A model generated the notes under the pieces. It saw only the letters and a list, made by a program, of their open reading frames with translations. It was not told where the DNA came from and did no database searches. 64,000 bases of DNA, from contig CAMDOO010000001.1 of the NCBI GenBank assembly GCA_945903545.1, positions 47,327-111,326 of the forward strand. Direction: 5' to 3'. The stretch comes from Opitutus sp. GAS368 (GTDB taxonomy: Bacteria > Verrucomicrobiota > Verrucomicrobiia > Opitutales > Opitutaceae). A program made the position numbers and the translations under genes. Positions 27,080 to 35,659 of the stretch are shown one piece after another; the first letter of the stretch is position 1; each line of letters opens with the position of its first letter.

Positions 27080-27739
27080 CTACAGGACGGTAATGGCCGG
27101 AACCTGCAGGCGGGCGATCGCGGACATGACCTGCGCCGAGGCGGCTTGGTAGCGTTCCTTCCCGGTGCCGACATCATAGGCGGCAGGGGCGAGCGGCGGG
27201 CCGAAGACCACGTCCACCTTGGTGTTGAGATGCGGCACCTTGGCGCCGCGGCCGAAGGCCTCGAACGAGCCGAAGATCCGCGCCGGTACCACCGGGACCT
27301 GGGTCTTGCAGAGGATGAAGCCCACGCCGGCCTTCGGCTCCTGCAGGTTCCCGTCCGGCGAACGCGTGCCCTCGGGGAAAAGGATCATCACCTTGCCCTC
27401 GGCGAGCGAACGCAGCACGCGCTTCAACGCGCTGATGTCCTGCCCGCCGTCGCGATCCACGGGGATCGTCCCCACGGCGTCGAGCCACCAGGAGGAAATG
27501 CCGCCTTTCCAGAGAGTCTTGCGTGCAAAGAAATTCATTTGCCGCGGCACCTGCGAACCGATCAGAGGCGGGTCAAGCAGGCTGGCGTGGTTGCCCGCGA
27601 TCAGGAAGGGCCCCGTCTTGGGCAGGTGCTCGATTCCCGCCGTCGTCCCGCGGAAGAACATGTCGTAGGACACCCGCAGCCAATAATGGCTCACGCCGTA
27701 GACTGGCGTCATGTGGGCTTGGGGGAACGACTCGCTCAT
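27080..27739 (-). CDS. plsC: 1-acyl-sn-glycerol-3-phosphate acyltransferase (PlsC-like)
   Basis: The protein has 219 residues. It is expected to acylate lysophosphatidic acid to phosphatidic acid in the inner membrane. The acyltransferase box NHASLLDP (H-X4-D) lies near residue 50 and FPEGTRSPDG near 120; GTIPVDRDGG between them is typical. Its ATG overlaps the stop of cmk (ATGA, 27736-27739), so it is the last gene of the aroA-cmk-plsC operon. Another acyl acceptor, such as lysophospholipid, is possible. Confidence 0.9.
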   Translation of the reverse strand: MSESFPQAHMTPVYGVSHYWLRVSYDMFFRGTTAGIEHLPKTGPFLIAGNHASLLDPPLIGSQVPRQMNFFARKTLWKGGISSWWLDAVGTIPVDRDGGQDISALKRVLRSLAEGKVMILFPEGTRSPDGNLQEPKAGVGFILCKTQVPVVPARIFGSFEAFGRGAKVPHLNTKVDVVFGPPLAPAAYDVGTGKERYQAASAQVMSAIARLQVPAITVL

Positions 27740-28407
27740 ACGCGGGAAGCCCGGCCCTCGATCTGCGCGACCAACCGGTCCACGACCTGCTCGAGCGTGA
27801 GGTGGGTGGAGTCGATCGCGGTCGCCCCGGCGGGAATTGTTAGCGGCGAGGTCTTGCGCGAGCTGTCGAGCCGGTCCCGCTCCGAGATGGAATCATGCTG
27901 GCCCTCGCTGGCCCGGCGCCGGGCGCGCTCCACCGGGTCGGCCTGGAGGAAAAATCGGAAGTCCGCGTCGGGAAAGATCACCGAGCCGATGTCGCGCCCC
28001 TCCATCACGAGTCCCTTGAATTGGTGCTGCCGCGCCACGGCGGCCTGCCCGCGCTGGTAGGCGAGCAGCGCGGTGCGCACGGCGGGGATGGCGGCGAAGT
28101 GGGAGACGTGCTCGTTGACCTCGCGGCTGCGGATCTCGTCGCCGGCCACCCGGCCGCCGATCTCCATCCGCGCCGACCGGCCCTCGACCCGCGTGCCGAA
28201 GGGCAGGGTGGCGACGGCGGCCTGCACCGCCGGCAGGTCCGCGGGACTGAGTCCGCGGCGCAGCAGCTCGGCCGTGATGGCGCGGTAGAATGACCCCGTG
28301 TCCACATGCAGCAGGTGCAGGCGTTCGCTCAGCGTGCGCGACGTCGAGGACTTGCCCGACGCGGCGCCGCCGTCGATGGCCACAATGATGAAGGGACGTT
28401 CGGGCAT
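27736..28407 (-). CDS. cmk: Cytidylate kinase
   Basis: The protein has 223 residues. It phosphorylates CMP and dCMP. The P-loop is AIDGGAASGKSSTSR at residues 10-24, followed by LHVDTGSFYRA, and the NMP-binding and lid regions GRDIGSVIFPDADFRFFL and RARRRASEGQ are visible. The start overlaps the aroA stop by one base and the stop overlaps the plsC start. The aroA-cmk linkage is common in bacteria, often continuing into rpsA; here plsC follows instead. Confidence 0.96.
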   Translation of the reverse strand: MPERPFIIVAIDGGAASGKSSTSRTLSERLHLLHVDTGSFYRAITAELLRRGLSPADLPAVQAAVATLPFGTRVEGRSARMEIGGRVAGDEIRSREVNEHVSHFAAIPAVRTALLAYQRGQAAVARQHQFKGLVMEGRDIGSVIFPDADFRFFLQADPVERARRRASEGQHDSISERDRLDSSRKTSPLTIPAGATAIDSTHLTLEQVVDRLVAQIEGRASRV

Positions 28408-29762
28408 CAGGCTTCGGACGATTTTCGCCGCAGGTCCTCCAGCAACTCAAAAAAGTGGGGAAACGTTTTGGCGCAGCACGCCGGGTGGCGAATCGTGAGC
28501 CAGGCACGGCCGTCGCCGTGGAGGTTGTGGCAACCGAGAATGCCGAAGCTCATCGCGAAGCGGTGGTCCCCGTAGGTCTCGATCACCTGGCCGGACACGA
28601 GCGGCCGCGGTGTGATCGTGAGCGCGTCGGGTTCCTCCACCACGTGCTGCCCGAGCTTCGTGAGTTCGCGCGCCATGCCGGCGATCCGGTCGGTCTCCTG
28701 GTGCCGGGTGTGCGCGATGCCCGTGATGCGGGTCGGGCCGTCGAGCAGGGGGGCGAGGGCCGCCAGCGTCAGGAAGGTGTCGGAGATCGCGTGGAAGTTC
28801 TGGGTGATGCCGCGGCGGGTGGTCCCATGGGGAAGCCTCGCCTCGAGGCCGGTTTCGCCGACGAGGCCGGTCACGCCGAGGCCGACCGACTGCAGCACGG
28901 TGGCGAAGGCGGCGTCACCCTGCAGGCCCACGCCGGGCGCGACGAAGCCGCGCAGCGCGAGTGCGCCGCCCGCGACGAGCGGCAGGGCGAGGAAATAGCT
29001 GCCGGCCGAGGCGTCAGGCTCGATCGCGTAAGTGCCCGTGCCATGCGTGTAGGCCTGCGCCCGGGAACGGATGCGCCAGGAGCCCGGACGGATCTCGGTG
29101 GCGATGCCGGCGCCGGCAGAAAACGCCGCCATCATTCGCAGGGTCATCGCGACATACGATTCGCGGGCGCCGCCGCGGAGGGAGATGGTGGTGTCGGCCC
29201 GCGCGAGGGGAGCCACCATCAGCAGCGCCGACAGCAGCTGGCTGCTCTCGCTGGCGTCGATGTCCACCGTGCCGCCGGCCAGGCCATGGGCGCGGATCTC
29301 GAGGGGCAGGAAGCCCTCCTCGCGCGTGCAGCGGATGTCGGCGCCGAGTGCGCGCAGGGCCTCCAGCAGCGGCCGCATGGGGCGCTTCCGCATCTGGGGC
29401 ACGCCGTCGATTTGATAAACCCCCGCCGGGGCGGCCGCGCAGAACGCGGTCAGGAAGCGCGCGGCCGTGCCCGCGAGCCCGACGTGCAGCTTGGCCTCCC
29501 GGGCCGGGATCGCCCCGCCGCGGCCCTCGACATAAATTGTTTCCTTCGCCGCGTCCTCCCGGACAGCAAATCCCAGCCGGCGCAACGCCTCCGCCATGAT
29601 CGCCGTATCCTCGCTGAACAGCGCCCCGGTCAGTGTCATCGGCCCGTCGCCCAGCGCCGCCAGCAGCAGGGCCCGGTTCGTGATGCTCTTCGAACCCGGC
29701 AGGGTGGCCACACCCCGGACCGGGTGCGTGAATGGCGTGATGGCGAGTTCGTCGGGCAACAT
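28407..29762 (-). CDS. aroA: 3-phosphoshikimate 1-carboxyvinyltransferase (EPSP synthase)
   Basis: The protein has 451 residues from the ATG at 29762; an upstream extension of 21 residues is open but not conserved. It joins PEP to shikimate 3-phosphate in the chorismate pathway. Seen: LPGSKSITNRALLLAALG near the N-terminus, GLAGTAARFLTAF, RPLLEALRALGADI, DASESSQLLSALLMVAP, and DHRFAMSFGILG near the C-terminus. It leads the aroA-cmk-plsC operon. A 47-bp perfect palindrome lies 71 bp upstream of the start and the tyrA gene lies beyond it on the same strand. Confidence 0.96.
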   Translation of the reverse strand: MLPDELAITPFTHPVRGVATLPGSKSITNRALLLAALGDGPMTLTGALFSEDTAIMAEALRRLGFAVREDAAKETIYVEGRGGAIPAREAKLHVGLAGTAARFLTAFCAAAPAGVYQIDGVPQMRKRPMRPLLEALRALGADIRCTREEGFLPLEIRAHGLAGGTVDIDASESSQLLSALLMVAPLARADTTISLRGGARESYVAMTLRMMAAFSAGAGIATEIRPGSWRIRSRAQAYTHGTGTYAIEPDASAGSYFLALPLVAGGALALRGFVAPGVGLQGDAAFATVLQSVGLGVTGLVGETGLEARLPHGTTRRGITQNFHAISDTFLTLAALAPLLDGPTRITGIAHTRHQETDRIAGMARELTKLGQHVVEEPDALTITPRPLVSGQVIETYGDHRFAMSFGILGCHNLHGDGRAWLTIRHPACCAKTFPHFFELLEDLRRKSSEA

Positions 29763-29833
29763 GTCCCGTCCAGCGTCAGCCACCACCCCCGGCGCGCCAA
29801 GGGGATTTTTCCGGACCGGTCTCAACGCCTTCC

Positions 29834-29880
29834 GGACCTGACCAGAGTTTCATCTATTAGATGAAACTCTGGTCAGGTCC
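29834..29880. repeat. Perfect 47-bp palindrome (family I), aroA side
   Basis: Two 22-bp arms, beginning GGACCTGACCAGAGTTTCAT, flank a 3-nt centre (ATT) without a mismatch. The core AGTTTCATCT/AGATGAAACT recurs at 30477-30509 and, decayed, at 49748-49776. The two close copies bracket the HTH gene. Confidence 0.9.
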
Positions 29881-29996
29881 GAAATTACGAGGGCGGCAGA
29901 AATCTGCACTTTGAGTGAAAGATTCGGCGGAATCCTGCGTTTTACCTGTAAAGGCCGGGTTGCGGACTGATCCGGCGAAAACGAATCAATCCTACG

Positions 29997-30389
29997 ATGC
30001 GCTCAGACGTCTTGATTGTTGGCGAAGTGGCCGGGGGCCTCGCCGAACTGGCCCGAATGATGGTGCTGGCCGGCCGTCGGCACTTCCTGCCGCCTGCCCG
30101 CCGCCGTCGCCGGGGAGGCACCATCAGGCCCGGGCCCGAAACGCCCCTGTGGAATGCGTTGGCGGCAACGGTCCGTCCGCATTTGCGACGCTACGGGGCC
30201 AAATCCAACCTCGGTCGCATGCTGGGGGTGTCGCCCCAGCGCGTGCATTTATGCTTCAAGGCGAATTCAGCGATGCCGGACGCGGAGCAAGTATTGCAAC
30301 TGCTGGTTTGGTTGAGCCAAGGCGCACCCGTTCTGGTGGGACCCAAACGCAAACCGTGGCGCCGCCTCCCCACCGGACGTTTCTATTGA
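29997..30389 (+). CDS. Small helix-turn-helix protein in a palindrome-bounded cassette
   Basis: The protein has 130 residues from the ATG at 29997, or about 110 from the ATG at 30057; neither has a clear ribosome site. The C-terminal half, RYGAKSNLGRMLGVSPQRVH, followed by a conserved-looking PDAEQVLQLLVWL, has the shape of an XRE-type HTH. Similar small proteins occur in verrucomicrobial genomes to my knowledge. The N-terminal half is Arg-rich and not recognised. It lies on the plus strand inside a minus-strand string of tyrA, aroA, cmk and plsC. Palindromes at 29834-29880 and 30477-30509 bracket it. It may be an autoregulated DNA-binding protein or the remnant of a mobile unit. Confidence 0.6.
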   Translation: MRSDVLIVGEVAGGLAELARMMVLAGRRHFLPPARRRRRGGTIRPGPETPLWNALAATVRPHLRRYGAKSNLGRMLGVSPQRVHLCFKANSAMPDAEQVLQLLVWLSQGAPVLVGPKRKPWRRLPTGRFY

Positions 30390-30476
30390 AACGGTGGCCG
30401 TCATCAGATTGGGCCCAGCGATGTTGCGATCGGATTCAATCGCTTCGCGGATGCATCCGCCCCGTGAGCACTGCGA

Positions 30477-30509
30477 GCCAGAGTTTCATCTAATAGATGA
30501 AACTCTGGC
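30477..30509. repeat. Palindrome (family I), tyrA side
   Basis: GCCAGAGTTTCATCT-AAT-AGATGAAACTCTGGC has 15-bp perfect arms, imperfectly continued by flanking bases. It matches the core of 29834-29880. Confidence 0.88.
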
Positions 30510-30549
30510 CAGGCCCGACCGGGTGCAGAAGGGGGCGAAACGGGCCGCC

Positions 30550-31404
30550 TCAGGGGGCGGGGCGGAACTTGTCGCGGTAGGCGCGGCCGCGCTCGAGCTG
30601 GGCGGTGACCTCGGGGTAGTCGCGGTTGGCCAGGGCGATCTGGAAGGCATGCAGGCTTTCCTGGTACTGGCGGAGCGCGATCAGGATCTCGTCGCGGTTC
30701 TGCTCGAGGATGGTGCGCCAGAGCTGGGGGTCGCTGCCGGCGATCCGGGTGGTGTCGCGCAGGCCGCCGCCGGCATGGTTGCGCCAGGCGGGATCCTTGC
30801 CGGCGAGGAAACCGCAGAGGGTCGAGGCCAGCACCTGCGGGAGGTGGCTGATGTGGGCGACGATCTCGTCGTGCTTGTCCGGCGCCACGGTCACGGGCTC
30901 CGCGCCGAGGTCGCTCCAGAAGCGCGTCACGACCGCGGCGGCCTGGGCGTCGGTCAGCGGTCCCGGGGTGACGAAACACGTGCGGCGCTCGAACAGGGTT
31001 GAGCTGGAATGCTCCCAGCCGGTTTTTTCCGAGCCGGCCATGGGATGCGAACCGACAAAGTGCGCGTGGGCGGGCAGCACGGCGGCGGCGAGGCGGCTGA
31101 CCTCGGCCTTGACGCTGCCCACGTCGGTCACGATTGCGCCGGGCGCGAGGGCGGGGGAGATTTCCTTCGCGAGCGGCACGATGCGGTCCACCGGGGAGGC
31201 GATGACGACGAGGTTGGCGCCGCGGACGGCGGCGGTGATTTCGTCGGGCGCGCTGTCGCACCACGGTTGCTTGGCGAGGGCGAGGCGGACTTCCGGGCGG
31301 CGCGCCCACACGACGATGCGCTTCGCCACGCCGCGCGCGCGGGCGGCCTGCGCGACGGATCCGCCGAGGAGGCCGGGGGCGATGATCGTCAGTTGGGGGA
31401 TCAC
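30550..31404 (-). CDS. tyrA: Prephenate dehydrogenase
   Basis: The protein has 284 residues from a GTG at 31404; six further upstream residues from a TTG lie in a repeat. It oxidatively decarboxylates prephenate to 4-hydroxyphenylpyruvate for tyrosine. The dinucleotide-binding start is LTIIAPGLLGGSVAQAA, with Ala where a Gly is usual. VTDVGSVKAEV, GSHPMAGSEKTGW and AHISHLPQVLAS are the family's catalytic region. It is the short form without chorismate mutase or ACT domain. aroA is next on the same strand, separated by the palindrome-bounded cassette. Confidence 0.93.
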   Translation of the reverse strand: MIPQLTIIAPGLLGGSVAQAARARGVAKRIVVWARRPEVRLALAKQPWCDSAPDEITAAVRGANLVVIASPVDRIVPLAKEISPALAPGAIVTDVGSVKAEVSRLAAAVLPAHAHFVGSHPMAGSEKTGWEHSSSTLFERRTCFVTPGPLTDAQAAAVVTRFWSDLGAEPVTVAPDKHDEIVAHISHLPQVLASTLCGFLAGKDPAWRNHAGGGLRDTTRIAGSDPQLWRTILEQNRDEILIALRQYQESLHAFQIALANRDYPEVTAQLERGRAYRDKFRPAP

Positions 31405-31484
31405 AATCCCGCTAAGACGCAAAAAGCCCCGGGGCTGTCGAGCGATGTTTGGGTGGCGAGACCAGCGAGATGCTTCCGGATCCT

Positions 31485-31555
31485 ATCTTTCTCTTCTTCT
31501 TAATCATTCTTTTTCTCTCCGATGCCCGTCGCCCGAAGATCGGGAGAGAGAAAGA
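31485..31555. repeat. TTCTC/GAGAA inverted tract
   Basis: A pyrimidine-rich half (TTTCTCTTCTTCTTAATCA and on) faces a purine-rich half (GGGAGAGAGAAAGATTTAGA), able to form an imperfect hairpin in the tyrA-EVE gap. The style matches 2157-2190. Confidence 0.4.
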
Positions 31556-31583
31556 TTTAGAGCAAGAGAAGGTTCCCTCCTGG

Positions 31584-32015
31584 CTACTTGCCGGCCAGCG
31601 CCACGATCTGCGCGAACTCGGTCTGGCTGAGCGGCACCACGGAAAGCCGGCTTTGGCGGAGGAGCCCGATGCCGGCGAGGGCGGGCACGGCCTTGATTTG
31701 CGCGAGGGTCACGGGCCGCGGCAGGGCGTGGCCGGCCTTCAGCTCGACCGCGACCCAGCCGGGTTCGTCGGCGGTGGTGTCGGGGAACGCGGGTTTGCTC
31801 ACCTGCGCGAGGCCGACGACGGCCTTGGTTGTCACGCTCTCATAAAAGAGGACGGCATCACCGCGCTGCATCGTGTTGAGGTGAATGCGCGCCTGGTAAT
31901 TGCGGACTCCGGTCCAGGCGGTGCGGCCGTCGCGCACGAGGTCGGTCCAGGCGTAGGCTTCCGGCTCGGATTTCACGAGCCAGTGGGTGGGGCGGGCGGA
32001 AGCCGGGGATTTCAT
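31584..32015 (-). CDS. EVE-domain protein
   Basis: The protein has 143 residues from the ATG at 32015. THWLVKSEPEAYAWTDL at the start, WTGVRNYQARIHL, GDAVLFYES and the PVTLAQIKA segment are the EVE (PUA-like) fold. EVE proteins bind modified bases in DNA or RNA; human THYN1 is a relative. The bacterial standalone forms have no settled role, although EVE domains occur fused to restriction enzymes. No modification or defence gene is adjacent here. Confidence 0.9.
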   Translation of the reverse strand: MKSPASARPTHWLVKSEPEAYAWTDLVRDGRTAWTGVRNYQARIHLNTMQRGDAVLFYESVTTKAVVGLAQVSKPAFPDTTADEPGWVAVELKAGHALPRPVTLAQIKAVPALAGIGLLRQSRLSVVPLSQTEFAQIVALAGK

Positions 32016-32164
32016 GCGCTGGAAATGCTGAACGGTTGGGCTCGATGCGAGCTTGGATCCAAGCAGACGAAGATTGATCACGGCGGCGACGGAGTCGCCG
32101 CCCTACTGGGAGCAGCCGCGTTGGGCTCTGAGCATGCGCCTGAAGTCCAGGCGGTGGGGGCCTC

Positions 32165-34387
32165 TCACCACCAGCGAAAGACACGGAGCAGGCTGGAGAA
32201 GTCATCGGTCCAAGGGGCGTCGCCGGAGGTACGGGCGGGTTGCCAGCTCGGATCTTTGGCGAGAAAGGCGAGGTCGGCCGGCGCACGGGCCATGGCCACC
32301 CAGACGGACGGGGACTTGCCGCGCGCCTGCAGCTCCGGGGTGAGGGTGGTGTCGTCGCGCACGAGGCAGGGAATGCCGGTGTCGCGTGCCAGGTTCGCGA
32401 AGACCGGCTCAAGATCGAGGTGCCAGTTGGAGATGTGAAACGCGAGGACCCCGCCCGGGGCGAGTTTGCGGAGGTAGAGGGCGAGGGCCTCGCGCGTGGC
32501 GAGATGCACCGGGATGCTGTCGGCGCTGTAGGCATCGAGCACCATGAGATCAAATGCCTGGTCGGGCTCGCGACCGAGCGAGAGCCGGGCATCGCCGAGC
32601 ACGACGCGCACCGGGGCCGGGGCGTCGCGGAGATAGGAGAAGTAACGTTCGTCGCGAGCCAGCCGGACGACCACCGGGTCGATCTCGAAGTAGGTCCACG
32701 AATGGCCAGGCTGGACATAGCCCGCGAGCGATCCGGCGCCGAGGCCGACGGCACCGACCCGCAACGACGGCCGGGAGCCCAGGCGGGTCAGAATCTCGCC
32801 CACGGGTCCGCTGGGATGATAGTAGGTCAGCGGCTCGCGCCGGCGGGCGGGGTCGAGGGACTGGCGGCCGTGGAGCGTCTTGCCGTGCAGCAGTTGGTGG
32901 AACTGGCCCGCGGCATCGACCGTCACCCGATGCACGCCGAAGAAGCTGCGCTCCATGTGCAGGAGGGTCCCGCGTGGTCCCACGTAGGCCAGCCCGGCCA
33001 GCAGCAGGGCACCGGCCCCGAGAGCGAAGCGGAGCGGGCGCTGTGAAAGCAGGAAGCAGGCGACGGCGCCCATGCCGAAGACGATGCCCGGAGCGGGGGT
33101 CCCGTTCCCGAGTCCGGCCCGGTCCAAGACGACAATGGCCCCGGCGATTCCGACGCCCAGCAGGGCGGGCCAGAGCACATCGGGCCAGCCGGGGCGGGCG
33201 GCCGTGACGGCGGTGGACCCGGCGGGCTGCAGCGCAAACGCCGCGGTGAGGACCAGCACCAGCGGGTACTCGGCGACGGAACTGAAGATCAGCGGCGCCA
33301 TGAGGCCGTTGAAGATCCCGCCGAGGGCGCCGCCCACGGCGAGCCAGAGGTAGAATCCGGTGAGGTTCTCCGCCGCCGGGCGGCTCGCGGCGAGGTTCCC
33401 GTGGCAGAGCAGGGCGGCGACGAAAAAAACGGCGAGGTGAAGCACGGCCAGTCCACCGACGGGCTCGGTCGCATGCAGGTCGAAGAGCATCACCAGCGGG
33501 ACGAGCAGGATCGGAAAGACCCGGCGCAGCAGGTCGGCGCGGATCCACGGGCGGCGGGCAAACACCAGCACGAAGGTGGCGAGGTAAAGCGCGAGCGGCA
33601 CGACCCACATGAGGGGGATGGCGGCGACCTCGGTGGAGAGATGCGACGTGACGCCGAGCAGGAGGCTCGAGGGCAGGAACGAGAGCAGGACCCATTGGAT
33701 TCGTTGCGACCGGTCCGGCCGTGCGTCCGGAGGGGATTTCAAATTTGAGATTTCAGATTTGAGACCGGCCGGCAGCGTCGTCGTGACGGCGCCGTCGGCC
33801 CGCCGGCGCAGCCGCCAGGCGCAGGCCGCAGTCAGGACCACCAGGAGCCCGTAGCCCCAGGCCCAGAGCAGGCTTTGGCGCGGGAGCGTGAGGTTGGGTT
33901 CGATCAGGATGGGGTAACCCAGCAGGGCGAGCATGCTGCCGGCATTGGAGGCGGCGTAGAGGAAGTACGGGTCCCGGGCGCGGGGGTGGTCGGTGGTGGA
34001 GAACCAGCCCTGCAGGATGGAGCTGCTGGTCGACACGACGAGGAAGGGCAGCCCGATCGAGACCGTCATCAGCGCGAGCAGCCAGCCGGCCGGGTTGGCG
34101 TCCGCGGGCGGCGTCCACCCGCTGCGGACGGCGACGGGCAGCACGGCGAAGGGCAGGAGCATCAGCGGCAGGTGCCAGAGCGGTTGGCGCCGGGGGCCGA
34201 GCCGCCGGAGGCTGGCGTGGGCGTAGGCATAGCCGGCCAGGAGCGAGGCCTGAAAGAAAACCATGGCGGTGTTCCAGACCGCCGGGGACCCGCCGAGCAG
34301 GGGCAGGACCATGCGGGCGAACATCGGTTGCAGCAGGAAGAGCAGCGCGGCACTGACGAAGATTGTAACGGTGAAGAGCGCGACCAT
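32165..34387 (-). CDS. Polytopic membrane protein fused to spermidine-synthase-like domain
   Basis: The protein has 740 residues from the ATG at 34387. Residues 1-450 contain a dozen or so hydrophobic helices (start MVALFTVTIFVSAALLFLLQ). The last 250 residues resemble the Rossmann fold of spermidine synthase: RVGAVGLGAGSLAGY, TYFEIDPVVVRLA, VLGDARLSL and LDAYSADSIPVHL. Such fusions are common in Gram-negative genomes; the catalytic role is unproven and polyamine synthesis should not be assumed. Near residues 208-218, in a loop between helices, lies KSEISNLKS encoded by a family F repeat. Confidence 0.85.
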   Translation of the reverse strand: MVALFTVTIFVSAALLFLLQPMFARMVLPLLGGSPAVWNTAMVFFQASLLAGYAYAHASLRRLGPRRQPLWHLPLMLLPFAVLPVAVRSGWTPPADANPAGWLLALMTVSIGLPFLVVSTSSSILQGWFSTTDHPRARDPYFLYAASNAGSMLALLGYPILIEPNLTLPRQSLLWAWGYGLLVVLTAACAWRLRRRADGAVTTTLPAGLKSEISNLKSPPDARPDRSQRIQWVLLSFLPSSLLLGVTSHLSTEVAAIPLMWVVPLALYLATFVLVFARRPWIRADLLRRVFPILLVPLVMLFDLHATEPVGGLAVLHLAVFFVAALLCHGNLAASRPAAENLTGFYLWLAVGGALGGIFNGLMAPLIFSSVAEYPLVLVLTAAFALQPAGSTAVTAARPGWPDVLWPALLGVGIAGAIVVLDRAGLGNGTPAPGIVFGMGAVACFLLSQRPLRFALGAGALLLAGLAYVGPRGTLLHMERSFFGVHRVTVDAAGQFHQLLHGKTLHGRQSLDPARRREPLTYYHPSGPVGEILTRLGSRPSLRVGAVGLGAGSLAGYVQPGHSWTYFEIDPVVVRLARDERYFSYLRDAPAPVRVVLGDARLSLGREPDQAFDLMVLDAYSADSIPVHLATREALALYLRKLAPGGVLAFHISNWHLDLEPVFANLARDTGIPCLVRDDTTLTPELQARGKSPSVWVAMARAPADLAFLAKDPSWQPARTSGDAPWTDDFSSLLRVFRWW
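33735..33764. repeat. Family F heptamer repeat, in frame in the spermidine-synthase-like gene
   Basis: On the coding strand: TCTCAAATCTGAAATCTCAA, then ATTTGAAATC. It encodes L-K-S-E-I-S-N-L-K-S. The 7-mers AAATCTC and AAATCTG alternate. Confidence 0.75.
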
Positions 34388-34458
34388 GGTCCGGCGCGGT
34401 CCTACGGGGAATGGTTTGTCATCGGAATTTGCCCGGGAGGCGTTAAGCTATCGGACAC

Positions 34459-34587
34459 ATGAGCATGCCGGCCGACGATCACGAAAAGGCAAAGGCGCGA
34501 CGGGTCCAGATGGCCCTGTACATTATCACCTTCTCGATGGTGGCCCTGCCGCTGCTTATTTTCTGGCTACGGCATATCAAATCCTAG
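34459..34587 (+). CDS. 42-residue single-span membrane protein
   Basis: The frame runs from the ATG at 34459 to the TAG at 34585. The first 16 residues are charged (DDHEKAKARR); the next 21 (ALYIITFSMVALPLLIFWLR) form one transmembrane helix. It is 36 bp upstream of the PIN/TRAM membrane gene and could be its operon partner. GGGAGG lies 18 bp before the ATG, too far for a good ribosome site. I do not recognise a family. The clean hydrophobic segment and the stop before the next gene support it. Confidence 0.55.
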   Translation: MSMPADDHEKAKARRVQMALYIITFSMVALPLLIFWLRHIKS

Positions 34588-34623
34588 CAGGCTTTTCCGG
34601 CATTCCCCGGCCAATACCCGTTC

Positions 34624-35658
34624 ATGGATAAAACCCTTCTGCCCATCCGAATCGCGTTCGTGCTGATATGCGCGGCGGCGGGCTGGCTGGTGTCGGCCAC
34701 CACCCTCGCGGGTGACGACCGACGGGCGCTGCCGATCGCGGTGGGCCTGGCGATCGGAGTGCTCGTGGTGCTCGTCGACTTCATGCTGAAGGGCTTCTCG
34801 CTTCGCGGGCTGTCGGCGATGACCTTCGGCATCGGCCTTGGCCTGCTGGTGGCGCACATGTTCTCCATTTCGCCCCTGCTGGAGATCTCGAGCGATCCGC
34901 TCGGCCCGCGCGGCCTCGAGCCCGGCACGATCTATCTCATCCGCGTGGCCCTGTTTGTGATCTGCCCGTACCTGGCGACGGTCATCGCCCTGCGGGGCAA
35001 GGACGAGTTCAACCTGGTCATCCCCTATGTGCGGTTCGTGCCGCACGAGGTCGACGTGCCGCTGGTCGTGGTGGATTCGCGCGCGTTGATCGACGGCCGC
35101 ATCTCGCGCCTGTGCGAGTCGGGTTTCATGAGCGCGGCGCTGGTGATCCCGCGCTTCGTGCAGGCCGAGCTGCAGCGGGTGGCCGACCTGCCCGACCCGA
35201 CCCAGCAGGCGCGCGGCCGGCGTGGCCTCGAGGTGCTCGGCGAGCTGCGCAAGATCAAGAACCTCGACATCCGGGTGACGGACAGCGAGGTGACCAAGGA
35301 GGAGCACGTGGATGCCAAGCTGGTGTTCCTGGCCCAGTCGATGGGCGCGAAGCTGCTCACGACCGACTACAATCTCGCCAAGATGGCTGAGTTCAACCGG
35401 GTGGCCTGGCTCGACCTGAACCAGCTCGCGAAGGCGCTCCGGCCGGAGCTGACGGTTGGCAACTCGGTCGAGGTGGATTTGGTGAAGCCGGGCAAGGAGG
35501 AGGGCCAAGCGATCGGGTTCCTCGAGGACGGCTCGATGGTCGTGGTCAACGCGGCAAAGGCCTACATCGGCAAGCGCGTGCAGGCCGAGATCATCAGCGT
35601 GCTGCCCACCGCGGGCGGCAAGATGGTGTTCACCCGGCTGATCGGCGCCGCGGAGTGA
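34624..35658 (+). CDS. Membrane-anchored PIN/TRAM domain protein (YacL-like)
   Basis: The protein has 344 residues. Four hydrophobic segments fill the first 120 residues. A PIN nuclease-like domain follows (about 138-270) with acidic positions in VVVDSRALIDGRI and LLTTDYNLAKMAE. A TRAM domain, a nucleic-acid-binding fold, ends the protein (about 280-340). The order matches YacL-type proteins of Firmicutes and relatives. It is a presumed membrane-bound RNase or RNA-binding protein of unknown target. Confidence 0.9.
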   Translation: MDKTLLPIRIAFVLICAAAGWLVSATTLAGDDRRALPIAVGLAIGVLVVLVDFMLKGFSLRGLSAMTFGIGLGLLVAHMFSISPLLEISSDPLGPRGLEPGTIYLIRVALFVICPYLATVIALRGKDEFNLVIPYVRFVPHEVDVPLVVVDSRALIDGRISRLCESGFMSAALVIPRFVQAELQRVADLPDPTQQARGRRGLEVLGELRKIKNLDIRVTDSEVTKEEHVDAKLVFLAQSMGAKLLTTDYNLAKMAEFNRVAWLDLNQLAKALRPELTVGNSVEVDLVKPGKEEGQAIGFLEDGSMVVVNAAKAYIGKRVQAEIISVLPTAGGKMVFTRLIGAAE

Positions 35659-35659
35659 G

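Noticed and set aside
29834..29880. Transcription terminator for aroA or the HTH gene
   Set aside because: The palindrome has no T tract, lies upstream of aroA, and recurs on the far side of the HTH gene and in rsmB.
32165..34387. True spermidine synthase
   Set aside because: The Rossmann part is similar, but the protein is a long membrane fusion and no speD-type gene is adjacent, so the polyamine function is not claimed.
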